The notes under the pieces were generated by a model, which saw only the letters and a list, made by a program, of their open reading frames with translations, was not told the origin of the DNA and made no database searches. The position numbers were made by a program, and so were the translations under genes. From Marinomonas spartinae (GTDB lineage Bacteria > Pseudomonadota > Gammaproteobacteria > Pseudomonadales > Marinomonadaceae), in the NCBI RefSeq assembly GCF_016461715.1, contig NZ_JAEMUI010000029.1, positions 1 to 61,783 on the forward strand: a stretch of DNA of 61,783 bases, in the 5' to 3' direction. Positions within the stretch are counted from its first letter, which is position 1, and each line of letters begins with the position of its first letter. Positions 36,903 through 44,822 of this stretch are shown in pieces.

Positions 36903-36937
36903 AAGCCTGGTATTTTCCATAAAAATGCCAGGCTTTA
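36903..36937 (+). terminator. Intrinsic terminator after the second chemoreceptor
   Basis: The stem AAGCCTGG / CCAGGCTT, extended by A/T pairs toward the loop, lies about 25 nt after the stop codon. The trailing T tract is short. Confidence 0.7.
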
Positions 36938-36978
36938 TCATTGAGTAAGCGAGTAATTTATAGGGACCGCCATTGTCA

Positions 36979-37875
36979 TTATATTGCTCTTTCGTTTGGG
37001 GGATTTGTCATTAACTGACGGGTTTGCTCAATAATCCAATCCGTTAGTGTTGAGGTGGGGCTTTCGATAAGCGTGACAATACCGACTTCAATAAAGCGAT
37101 CAGATAGTACGTCGCTTTTAGCAATTTTTATTTGCTGAGAAAACCACTGAGCGCTGGCAATGTGCTCGGGCACAATGGCCCATCCTTGATTTTGTGTCAC
37201 CAGTTCACAAATTAAGTAATAGCTGTCTATATCCCAATGATCAGGACTTAAAGCTTGTTCCCGATTCTCTCCTGAGCGATTGCATAAAACGAATTGTCGA
37301 TATTGCTGTAATTGCGCCAAGTTGAGCGTGTCTTTGTCAGCCAAAGGGTGCTGCTTGCCAACAATAAGCACTTTTTTTAAATAGCCAAGCGGGTGGAGTT
37401 GTAATTTAGCGGGCAGTACGTGGTTACTGATCATTAAGCCTATATCTGCATTATGTTGGGCAATGGCGACGGCGATATCATCTTGGGAGCCATTAGTAAT
37501 GACCAAATGAGTGTTGGGAAAGGTGTCGCCGAATTGGGAAAAAATAGTATGGATGGTTTCTAAAGGAAGCGCCTCGTCAATGGCAATACGTAATGAGATC
37601 GGCTCCTGACCCGCAGCGGTTAAGGCTCGTGATTCTAAGCGTAAACATTGATTCAGAATAGCTTGGGCTTCAGGCAGCATTTCTTTTCCTAAACTGGTTA
37701 GCACTGGGTACTTTGAGCGGCGATCAAACAGATCAAACCCCAGATCCAGTTCTAAATTGGAGATGGCACTGCTAATACGTGATTGTGCTTTGTTAAGCTT
37801 TCTTGCGGCAGCAGAAAAGGAGCCTAATTCGGCGGCGGTCACAAAAGCGAGCAGTTGATCAAGGGTCCAGTTCAT
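36979..37875 (-). CDS. LysR-family transcriptional regulator
   Basis: A 298-residue LysR protein with the DNA-binding domain at 1-60 (LDQLLAFVTAAELGSFSAAA, then AQSRISSAISNLELDLGF) and an effector-binding domain. It is divergent from a MATE efflux gene across 137 bp that contain an operator-like dyad. Confidence 0.9.
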   Translation of the reverse strand: MNWTLDQLLAFVTAAELGSFSAAARKLNKAQSRISSAISNLELDLGFDLFDRRSKYPVLTSLGKEMLPEAQAILNQCLRLESRALTAAGQEPISLRIAIDEALPLETIHTIFSQFGDTFPNTHLVITNGSQDDIAVAIAQHNADIGLMISNHVLPAKLQLHPLGYLKKVLIVGKQHPLADKDTLNLAQLQQYRQFVLCNRSGENREQALSPDHWDIDSYYLICELVTQNQGWAIVPEHIASAQWFSQQIKIAKSDVLSDRFIEVGIVTLIESPTSTLTDWIIEQTRQLMTNPPNERAI

Positions 37876-37918
37876 ACAGGTCTCCAGTTCAAGTGAGTTT
37901 CCAAAGCAGTTTACTGAC

Positions 37919-37952
37919 TTAGTTATGTATCCTAAAATCGGATGGTAACTAA
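37919..37952. promoter_or_regulatory. Operator-like dyad between lysR and the MATE gene
   Basis: The nested inverted repeat TTAGTTA...ATCC...GGAT...TAACTAA sits in the divergent promoter region 44 bp from the LysR start. It is a plausible binding site for the adjacent regulator; promoter boxes were not assigned. Confidence 0.5.
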
Positions 37953-38012
37953 CTTTGTTATATCTGAATTTATCATATTATTCTCCTACTTTTACGCAAT
38001 GGGAGAGTCAAA

Positions 38013-39395
38013 ATGCCAACCGTGACACCCACTCAACCACCAAAATCGGTCGCTCAGGCCTTTTGGCGCTTCGCGATTCCTTCTATTGTCGCCATGCTGG
38101 TGAGTGGTCTGTATCAAATTATTGATGGTTTCTTTGTTGGACATTATGTGGGAAGCGAAGGCTTAGCTGGAATCAATATGGCGATTCCATTATTGGGTTT
38201 GATAATGGGCTTTGGTCTTCTTATCGGTATGGGCGGCGGCAGTGTGTTGTCTCAATATCGAGGTGAGAAGAATCTTCCTGCGACACAATCAACGTTGATG
38301 ACGTCTTTATTTTTAGTCGTTGGGATTGGCTTATTTGCTTCTTTGGTGTTTACGACTTTTGGGAAAAGTGGCTTGTTGTTACAAGGGGCGGCAGGGAATA
38401 CCCTGATGCTAAGCTGGCAGTATGTAGAGATCATGTCTTATGGTGCGTTAATCTCCATTGGTGCCAGTGCCATGCCCATGTTAGTGCGAAATGACGATAG
38501 TCCGAACATGGCGACGCTCTTTATTGTGGTCGGAGCATTATTGAACATCGTCTTGGACTATGTCTTTTTAGGGATGTTAGGAATGGGGTTAAAAGGGGCG
38601 GCCGTGGCAACCTTGATCGCTCAACTGGCTACCTGCATTTTGTGCTTACGATATTTTACCTCGTCTAAAGCAAAAACCGTTTTATCCCTGAATCAGTTTG
38701 ATAGACACATCGCGAAAAGGATCATGCAGCTTGGTTCGTCGAACTTGGTGATGTTTATCTATATGAGTTTTATCATCGCTCTGCATAATCGGTTATTTAT
38801 GACTTATGGGGACACAACGCAATTGGCAGCGTTCGCCATCGTTGGTTATTTAGCCAGTTGCTATTACTTTTTTGCCGAAGGCTTGGTGAGTGGCTTGCAG
38901 CCGCCAGTGAGCTATTACTTGGGGGCGAAGCAGTACCAACGTATTATCCAAACGGTAAAGTTAGCGTTTTCAGTCACGGTAGGTTCTGGTGTCGTTGTGG
39001 TCATTGTGTTGAATCTCTTTCCTGAATTTTTCACCCGCTTTTTTTCTGGTGCTAATGGACCTTTGATTGAAGCCACCAAAGTGGGTATCCGCTTGCATTT
39101 GATGGCGTTATTTTTAGATGGCTTCTTATTTATGGCGTCGATTTACTTTGTGGCGGTAGGAAAAAGCGGCCAAGCCTTGTTTGTCTCTGTCGGAAACATG
39201 ATCGTGCAATTGCCTTTCTTATTTATTTTGCCAAGGTTTTTGGGTATTGAAGGCGTATGGTTGTCTGTCCCGTTATCAAACATCGCCTTCACAATGATTG
39301 TATTACCTATGCTATTAATGAACTTAAAAGCTCTGATGAAACAGCATCATGGTGAGAACACTCGGATGATCAAAAAAGCAGCCGTGACCTCTTAA
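38013..39395 (+). CDS. MATE-family efflux transporter
   Basis: A 460-residue inner-membrane protein with 12 helices in two six-helix bundles. The N-terminal IPSIVAMLVSGLYQIIDGFF and GSEGLAGINMAIPLLGLIMG and the mid-protein FIYMSFIIALHNRLFMTYG are typical of Na+- or H+-coupled multidrug/metabolite MATE pumps. The divergent LysR protein is the likely regulator. The substrate is unknown. Confidence 0.9.
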   Translation: MPTVTPTQPPKSVAQAFWRFAIPSIVAMLVSGLYQIIDGFFVGHYVGSEGLAGINMAIPLLGLIMGFGLLIGMGGGSVLSQYRGEKNLPATQSTLMTSLFLVVGIGLFASLVFTTFGKSGLLLQGAAGNTLMLSWQYVEIMSYGALISIGASAMPMLVRNDDSPNMATLFIVVGALLNIVLDYVFLGMLGMGLKGAAVATLIAQLATCILCLRYFTSSKAKTVLSLNQFDRHIAKRIMQLGSSNLVMFIYMSFIIALHNRLFMTYGDTTQLAAFAIVGYLASCYYFFAEGLVSGLQPPVSYYLGAKQYQRIIQTVKLAFSVTVGSGVVVVIVLNLFPEFFTRFFSGANGPLIEATKVGIRLHLMALFLDGFLFMASIYFVAVGKSGQALFVSVGNMIVQLPFLFILPRFLGIEGVWLSVPLSNIAFTMIVLPMLLMNLKALMKQHHGENTRMIKKAAVTS

Positions 39396-39448
39396 GGGGG
39401 AAGATTAAGCGTGACAGGGTACGAGAAGGTCTATTGCTCTTGATGAGA

Positions 39449-39527
39449 AATAACCTTTCATCGAATCAGATTACATCTTCTATTTTCGGGGGCGAAAGCC
39501 TCTTTTTTTGATCTAAGAAAGGTTATT
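39449..39527 (+). terminator. Small terminator hairpin nested in an 11-bp inverted repeat, upstream of leuA
   Basis: At 39488-39509 a GGGGC-GAAA-GCCTC hairpin is followed by seven T residues, a compact intrinsic terminator. It is enclosed by perfect arms AATAACCTTTC (39449-39459) and GAAAGGTTATT (39517-39527). It may simply end the MATE transcript 90 nt upstream, or act as an attenuator for leuA 130 nt downstream. No leucine-rich leader peptide was seen. Confidence 0.55.
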
Positions 39528-39659
39528 GTCTTAACGGACTTTATTTCAACAAATTGCTTTTGTCTGTCTTGCGATGATTTTTGTCTAATTTGCTTCAGAC
39601 AGATAAAGGTGGGTGGATTAGCATGAATGGCTCATAACATCAGATATTGAGGAGCAAAC

Positions 39660-41369
39660 ATGTTAATGCATCCAGAGGACAAATATTCTGCGGCTAAGAT
39701 CTTGGATTTGCCTTCGCGAACTTGGCCATCAAAACGTTTAACGACGCCACCACGCTGGTGTTCTACGGATTTGCGAGATGGCAACCAGGCCCTCGCCAAT
39801 CCAATGGATCATGCCAAAAAACTGCGTTTTTTTAAGCATCTTGTTGAGTGCGGATTTAAGGAAATCGAAGTTGCCTTTCCTGCCGCATCTCAAACTGACT
39901 TTGATTTCGTTCGCTTTTTAATTGATGGAAGGCATATTCCTACGGATGTCACGATTCAGGTAATGACTCAATCACGGTCAGATCTGATTGATCGGACCAT
40001 GCAGGTACTTCAAGGTGTGCCCAAGGCTATCGTGCATTTATACAATGCCACAGCACCAGTCTTTCGAGAGGTTGTGTTTCAGCAAAGCAAAGCGGAAACC
40101 ATCGCCATGGCGGTGCGTGGTGCCAAGCAAATTAAAGCGCTGTGCGATAAGCAACCAGACACACATTGGACCTTTGAGTACTCACCGGAAACCTTTTGTT
40201 TTACGGAGGCTGACTTTGCTTTAGAAATTTGTGAAGCGGTTGCCAGTGTCTGGCAACCCAGTGAGGATCGGCCGCTTATTTTGAATTTGCCAACCACAGT
40301 TGAGGTCAATACCCCCAACGTCTTTGCCGATCAAATTGAGTATTTTATGATGCAGTTTTCCTGTTTAGATCATATAACGGTGAGTGTACATCCTCATAAT
40401 GATAGAGGAACGGGAGTGGCGACGGCTGAGATGGCGATATTGGCGGGGGCTAAACGAGTAGAAGGGTGTCTGTTTGGTAACGGTGAGCGCACAGGGAATG
40501 TGGACTTGGTCACGCTAGCGCTCAATTTCTACACACAAGGGATTCATCCGAATTTAGATTTTTCAAATATTCGTAACACGGTGGAGCTTGTGCAAGATTG
40601 CAATGAGCTGCCTGTGCATCCGCGCCATCCATATGCGGGAGAGCTAGTTTTTACCGCGTTTTCCGGTTCTCACCAAGATGCGATTAAGAAGGGGTTTGCA
40701 GCACGAGAGAAAAGCGGTTTTAGTGAATGGAAAATCCCTTATTTGCCTTTGGACCCTAAAGACGTTGGCTGCTCCTATGAAGAAGTGATTCGCGTCAATA
40801 GCCAGTCTGGAAAAAGTGGTGCGGCTTGGTTATTGCAGGAAAACCATGGTTTGTATCTACCCAGAGGGCTGCAAGTCGATTTCAGTCATAAGGTTCAGCA
40901 TCACACAGATAAAACAGGACAAGAAGTGTCTATTGCTGAGTTATGGCACTTATTCCGTGATGCCTATGGCTTGTCTCAGCGGGCGTCTGCGAAGCTTATA
41001 GGTTATCAAAGTGATCATCTCGGTCAGCTTCATCGTATAAAAGCGACCTTAGATTGGCAAGGTCAACGTCAGCAAATTACGGGAGAAGCCAGCGGCTTGT
41101 TGTCGGCCTTTCTAGATGGGCTAAGAAAGCGCTTCTCTGTGTCTGCGAATATTCTGGATTATCATGAGCATACGCTAGGCAAGCAGTCTTACAGTAAAGC
41201 GGCCACCTATGTGCAACTTGAAGATGGGCAAGACGGTCAATATTATTTTGGCGTTGGTATTGAAGAGGATGTAACCAGTGCGTCGCTGCAAGCCTTGCTG
41301 AATGCTTGGAGCAATCTTATTCAAGCTCATACCGCACAGGATTCGGCCTCCCTTGCCTGTTGTAAATAA
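39660..41369 (+). CDS. leuA: 2-isopropylmalate synthase
   Basis: A 569-residue enzyme catalysing the first committed step of leucine synthesis, condensation of acetyl-CoA with 2-oxoisovalerate. It is of the long LeuA class: PPRWCSTDLRDGNQALANPM begins the TIM barrel, with metal-binding HPHNDRG later and a C-terminal regulatory domain (about 430-555) for leucine feedback. The ATG follows GAGGAG. No other leu genes are nearby. The 3' end overlaps the convergent AraC gene by 43 bp. Confidence 0.94.
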   Translation: MLMHPEDKYSAAKILDLPSRTWPSKRLTTPPRWCSTDLRDGNQALANPMDHAKKLRFFKHLVECGFKEIEVAFPAASQTDFDFVRFLIDGRHIPTDVTIQVMTQSRSDLIDRTMQVLQGVPKAIVHLYNATAPVFREVVFQQSKAETIAMAVRGAKQIKALCDKQPDTHWTFEYSPETFCFTEADFALEICEAVASVWQPSEDRPLILNLPTTVEVNTPNVFADQIEYFMMQFSCLDHITVSVHPHNDRGTGVATAEMAILAGAKRVEGCLFGNGERTGNVDLVTLALNFYTQGIHPNLDFSNIRNTVELVQDCNELPVHPRHPYAGELVFTAFSGSHQDAIKKGFAAREKSGFSEWKIPYLPLDPKDVGCSYEEVIRVNSQSGKSGAAWLLQENHGLYLPRGLQVDFSHKVQHHTDKTGQEVSIAELWHLFRDAYGLSQRASAKLIGYQSDHLGQLHRIKATLDWQGQRQQITGEASGLLSAFLDGLRKRFSVSANILDYHEHTLGKQSYSKAATYVQLEDGQDGQYYFGVGIEEDVTSASLQALLNAWSNLIQAHTAQDSASLACCK

Positions 41370-42109
41370 TCTCGCGGAGACACGCCCACGCGACTTTTAA
41401 ACATGGCACTAAATGCACTAGGACTGTCGTAACCAATGGCAAGCGCTGTCTCTAAAATAGAGTCACCAGAGGCAAGATGCTCAAAGGCACGTAATAGTCG
41501 AGAGCGTCTTAGCCACTCGCCAAAGGTAAGGGCTAACTCTTGTTGGAACTGGCGTGCGACTGTACGCTCGCTGGTGTTTAACAAAGCGGCGGCATCTGCT
41601 GTTGTCCATGGGTGCGAAATGCGCAGATTGATCTGCTGACAAAGTCGAACCAAGGTTTCAGAGTGAGGCATGGGGACATGAAATGCTATATTTTTTAAGC
41701 GTCTTAACTCATCCAAAATAAGCTCAATAATACGTTCTTCTCGGCTGCCCGTTGGTCGGTTTTCAGGAATCGACACAGCTTCCACTATTAAGGCTTTTAG
41801 CAAATCGGAAATACCAACAACCGCACAGGTGTGAGGCAGATCCGCCCGTGCTAATGGGTCCACAAACAGGGTTCTGACTTGCACTGCGCCAATGATTTTT
41901 AAACTATGTTGAATACCTGATGGAATCCAAACACCACGGTTTGGCGGTATTACCCAAATGCCCTTATTGGTTTCAACTCTTATGACACCACTTAGCGTGT
42001 GGAGTAGCTGAGCACAATTGTGGGAATGGTAAGGAACCACTGTCCCATGTGGGTAATCTTCTGCGTGGGAAATCAGTGCAGAATGGATAGTATGTTCCTT
42101 AAAAAGCAT
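41327..42109 (-). CDS. AraC-family transcriptional regulator
   Basis: A 260-residue regulator with an N-terminal cupin (PYHSHNCAQLLHTLSGVIRV, then WVIPPNRGVWIPSGIQH) and a C-terminal AraC double helix-turn-helix (WTTADAAALLNTSERTVARQ through GVSPRDYLQQ). The start is set at 42109 because AGGAC lies seven bases upstream; the frame extends 22 codons further but without a ribosome site. The target is unknown. Its end overlaps leuA on the other strand. Confidence 0.88.
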   Translation of the reverse strand: MLFKEHTIHSALISHAEDYPHGTVVPYHSHNCAQLLHTLSGVIRVETNKGIWVIPPNRGVWIPSGIQHSLKIIGAVQVRTLFVDPLARADLPHTCAVVGISDLLKALIVEAVSIPENRPTGSREERIIELILDELRRLKNIAFHVPMPHSETLVRLCQQINLRISHPWTTADAAALLNTSERTVARQFQQELALTFGEWLRRSRLLRAFEHLASGDSILETALAIGYDSPSAFSAMFKSRVGVSPRDYLQQAREAESCAV

Positions 42110-42201
42110 TGCATGTCCTAGAAAAATGGGGTGTTTCGTCAGTGAGGCATGGCTCCATAATAAGACGAAAAACATTGTCTAGAAAGGTTTTCAATAGGGT
42201 T

Positions 42202-42252
42202 TTGACAAATTCAGAAATCCCAATATACTGTATTTATATACAGTATATTGGG
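42202..42252 (+). promoter_or_regulatory. SOS promoter: -35/-10 boxes with consensus LexA box
   Basis: TTGACA (42202-42207) and TATACT (42224-42229) are separated by 16 bp. Overlapping the -10 box is CTGTATTTATATACAG (42228-42243), a canonical CTGT-N8-ACAG LexA site, embedded in a larger perfect palindrome with 15-bp arms (42219-42233 and 42238-42252). It drives the radical-SAM gene starting at 42261. Confidence 0.9.
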
Positions 42253-42260
42253 ATGCAATT

Positions 42261-43343
42261 ATGTCTGATTTTTCTGCCAATAAACCCATAAAAGGTCGTG
42301 GTACAGCGAGCAAGCTAGCAGGGCGTTTTGCCATTACCTTAGTGGAAGTGGACGAAAATGATGTCCCTGTCGAGGATCTCGAAACGTCATCGCCTAAAAC
42401 ACAAGTTCGTTACGAAACGGCCAAGACGATTATCACCCGTAATAACTCCCCGGATATTCCCTTTACCTTGTCGGTGAATTCGTATCGAGGTTGTGAACAT
42501 GGTTGTGTCTATTGCTTTGCAAGGCCAAGCCACGCGTATTTGGATTTATCGCCAGGGCTGGATTTTGAAACCAAGTTAACCGCAAAGGTGAATGCGGCGG
42601 CGCTTCTTGAGAAAGAGCTTGCTCACCCGAGTTATCGTTGTGAGCCGATTGCGTTGGGAATCAATACCGATGCCTACCAACCAATAGAAAAGCAACTGGG
42701 GATTACGCGCCAGTTGTTGTCCGTGTGTTTGGCCTATGGTCAGCCTGTGTCTTTGATTACCAAAAGCACCTTGATTCTGCGTGATTTAGATATTCTCACT
42801 GAGATGGCACAAAAGCGTTTGGTGCACGTGGCAATCAGTGTGACGACGTTAGATAATCATTTAAAGCGTATTTTAGAGCCCAGAACCGCCTCAGGAAAAA
42901 CGCGTTTGCAGGTGATTAAAACGTTGCGTGAGGCGGGCATTCCCGTGACTGTGCTGGTGGCACCGGTGATTCCGTTTATCAATGATCATGAGATGGAACA
43001 GATTGTTGAGGCGTCAGCAGACACTGGAGCCCAATCTATTCACTACATTATGCTGCGTTTGCCCCATGAAGTTGCGCCATTGTTTGAAGAGTGGCTGATA
43101 CAGCATTATCCCGACCGAGCTTCCCATGTGTTGCAGCGTATTATGGACATGCGCGGTGGCAAGCTATACGACAGTCGCTTTGGTAAGCGCATGACAGGGG
43201 AAGGTCTGTTTGCCGATATCATTAACCAACGTTTTCATTTAGCGAGACGCAAGCATGGATTGTCTGATGAACGATTGAGTCGGCTTGATTGTTATCAGTT
43301 TACTGTGCCAGCTAAAGCAGGGGATCAGTTTTCATTGTTTTGA
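42261..43343 (+). CDS. PA0069-family radical SAM protein (spore photoproduct lyase-like)
   Basis: A 360-residue protein with the radical-SAM cluster motif at Cys78, Cys82 and Cys85 (YRGCEHGCVYCFARPSH), preceded by TIITRNNSPDIPF, as in the PA0069/Rv2578c group related to spore photoproduct lyase. Family members are suspected to repair DNA lesions but have no settled substrate. The LexA box in its promoter places it in the SOS regulon, which supports a DNA-damage role. It is a single-gene unit. Confidence 0.9.
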   Translation: MSDFSANKPIKGRGTASKLAGRFAITLVEVDENDVPVEDLETSSPKTQVRYETAKTIITRNNSPDIPFTLSVNSYRGCEHGCVYCFARPSHAYLDLSPGLDFETKLTAKVNAAALLEKELAHPSYRCEPIALGINTDAYQPIEKQLGITRQLLSVCLAYGQPVSLITKSTLILRDLDILTEMAQKRLVHVAISVTTLDNHLKRILEPRTASGKTRLQVIKTLREAGIPVTVLVAPVIPFINDHEMEQIVEASADTGAQSIHYIMLRLPHEVAPLFEEWLIQHYPDRASHVLQRIMDMRGGKLYDSRFGKRMTGEGLFADIINQRFHLARRKHGLSDERLSRLDCYQFTVPAKAGDQFSLF

Positions 43344-43438
43344 TACATTCGATCAAATTTTTGTGGTTGTCTGTCTGGATGTGTCGCGGTAAAGTAATAG
43401 CTCTCTCTATTTACCAATAGAAGAATGTTACTAAATCG

Positions 43439-43690
43439 AACTTCGGGGCGGGGCGAAATTCCCCACCGGCGGTATATTACAAGCCATGCTTCGTAATCAG
43501 CCCGCGAGCGCCTTTTTCAGATGATCTCCTAAGGGAGAATGTAGGAAAAAGGGTCAGCAGATCTGGTGAGACGCCAGAGCCGACGGTTATAGTCCGGATG
43601 ATAGAAGATCGACCAGATAGACTAATGCTTGATGAAAGTCGTTTAAGGCTGCGCCGTTAAATGAAGGTCATCCGGCTTTGGGATGCGTGC
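43439..43690 (+). ncRNA. FMN riboswitch (RFN element) and expression platform
   Basis: The conserved RFN core is present: CTTCGGGGCGGGGCGAAATT, CCCCACCGGCGGT, AGCCCGCGAGCG, GGTCAGCAGATCTGGTGAGA, and GCCGACGGTTATAGTCCGGA. The aptamer ends near 43605. Downstream, TCATCCGG (43668-43675) is exactly complementary to CCGGATGA (43594-43601) in the last aptamer strand, giving a plausible switch between ligand-bound and alternative structures. It controls the transporter gene starting at 43783. Confidence 0.95.
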
Positions 43691-43782
43691 TTTAGGCGTC
43701 GTGTATGACGAGCGTGAAGTACTGCTTTGTTTGGTATATTCCTCATCACCCCTGTGCATCTTAATTTTAGGAGACAAACAAG

Positions 43783-44712
43783 ATGGCAGGCACATTGTTT
43801 ATTATGATCGCGTGTTTCACGTGGGCATTAGATACTCTCATTCGTTATCCCCTTTTGAGTGCGGGTTTTTCCACTTTACAGATAGTTCTGATGGAACATC
43901 TGACCTTGGTGTTGGTCACCAGCCCGTTATTGTTGCGTCACCGTTATGCCTTTCGGCATCTTTCACGCACCTCGTTTGGCTGCTTATTTTTTATTGGCGG
44001 TGTCGGGTCGGCGTTGGGCACTTTGGCGTTTACCCAAGCTTTTCACTACCTCAACCCGACAGTGGTTATTTTGCTGCAGAAACTGCAACCCATCGTCGCG
44101 ATTTTACTGGCTTATTTTTTCTTAAAAGAGCGTATACGTGGGCATTTTGTGCGCTGGGCGGTGGTGATTTTAGCGGGGAGTCTTGTCATGATGTGGCCAG
44201 ATATTCATTCCCTTGGTAGCGCTCAGTGGCACTATACCAATAACAATATTGATATTTTAAAAGGCTATGGATTTACCTTAATTGCTGTCGCCGCGTGGGG
44301 CGCTGCTACCGTATGTGGTAAGTACCTTTCTTACCAAGGGGTGCCAGCCAATGCCATCCTGTCAGGACGCTTTTTATCCGGTTTGTGTGTACTGGTGCCT
44401 TTAGCCATGATGATGCCGTCTAGCCTAGTGGCCATGCCCATGACGAAAGTCGGGCTTGTCGTGGTGATGGCATTACTCAGTGGTCTGATTGGTATGTGGT
44501 TTTATTATCAGGGATTAAAATCCGTCCCCGCGCAATTTGCTACCTTGGCAGAAATGTCGTTTCCTGTGTTTGCGGCAGGTATTAACTGGTTGTTTTTAGA
44601 TATGAGCTTAACCAGCTACCAGATTATTGGGGCGATCATGTTAATTTTGGGGAATGTGGGCTTGCGAATGAAAGAGCTAAGAACAGCAGAGCTAAGGCCA
44701 GCGATTCAATAA
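43783..44712 (+). CDS. ribN: EamA-family transporter, RibN-like riboflavin importer
   Basis: A 309-residue inner-membrane protein with ten predicted helices in two EamA repeats (FTQAFHYLNPTVVILLQKLQ in the first, GLIGMWFYYQGLKSVPAQFA in the second). The FMN riboswitch in its leader identifies it as a flavin-related transporter, matching the RibN class found under RFN control in proteobacteria. The ATG follows TAGGAGAC. Assignment rests mainly on the riboswitch plus family. Confidence 0.85.
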   Translation: MAGTLFIMIACFTWALDTLIRYPLLSAGFSTLQIVLMEHLTLVLVTSPLLLRHRYAFRHLSRTSFGCLFFIGGVGSALGTLAFTQAFHYLNPTVVILLQKLQPIVAILLAYFFLKERIRGHFVRWAVVILAGSLVMMWPDIHSLGSAQWHYTNNNIDILKGYGFTLIAVAAWGAATVCGKYLSYQGVPANAILSGRFLSGLCVLVPLAMMMPSSLVAMPMTKVGLVVVMALLSGLIGMWFYYQGLKSVPAQFATLAEMSFPVFAAGINWLFLDMSLTSYQIIGAIMLILGNVGLRMKELRTAELRPAIQ

Positions 44713-44731
44713 TCACTGCATCGTCTTTCTA

Positions 44732-44766
44732 AAAGGTCTGATTACTTAGGTATCAGGCCTTTTTTT
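44732..44766 (+). terminator. Intrinsic terminator after ribN
   Basis: The stem GGTCTGAT / ATCAGGCC (one G-T pair) with a short loop is followed by a run of T residues. Confidence 0.85.
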
Positions 44767-44772
44767 AATTCT

Positions 44773-44810
44773 AAAAAAGCGGCTAGAAGTTCAAAAGAAC
44801 TCCAAGCCGC
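44773..44810 (-). terminator. Minus-strand intrinsic terminator at the distal end of the CRISPR array
   Basis: Read on the minus strand, GCGGCT-TGG-AGTTC, a TTTT loop and GAACT-TCT-AGCCGC form a stem with one internal loop, followed by TTTTTT. It lies 13 nt beyond the outermost repeat and fits an array transcribed leftward from the cas2 side. Confidence 0.8.
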
Positions 44811-44822
44811 AATAGATAAAAT

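Noticed and set aside
43683..44219. A 178-residue plus-strand frame starting in the riboswitch expression platform
   Set aside because: It overlaps ribN in another frame, has no ribosome site or motif, and its composition is that of a shadow of a membrane protein gene.
44713..44822. Leader on the left side of the CRISPR array, with plus-strand transcription
   Set aside because: The left end has the mutated repeats, a plus-strand terminator for ribN and a minus-strand terminator. The repeat in minus sense ends in GTTGAGAC after its hairpin, and the cas genes and AT-rich leader are on the right.
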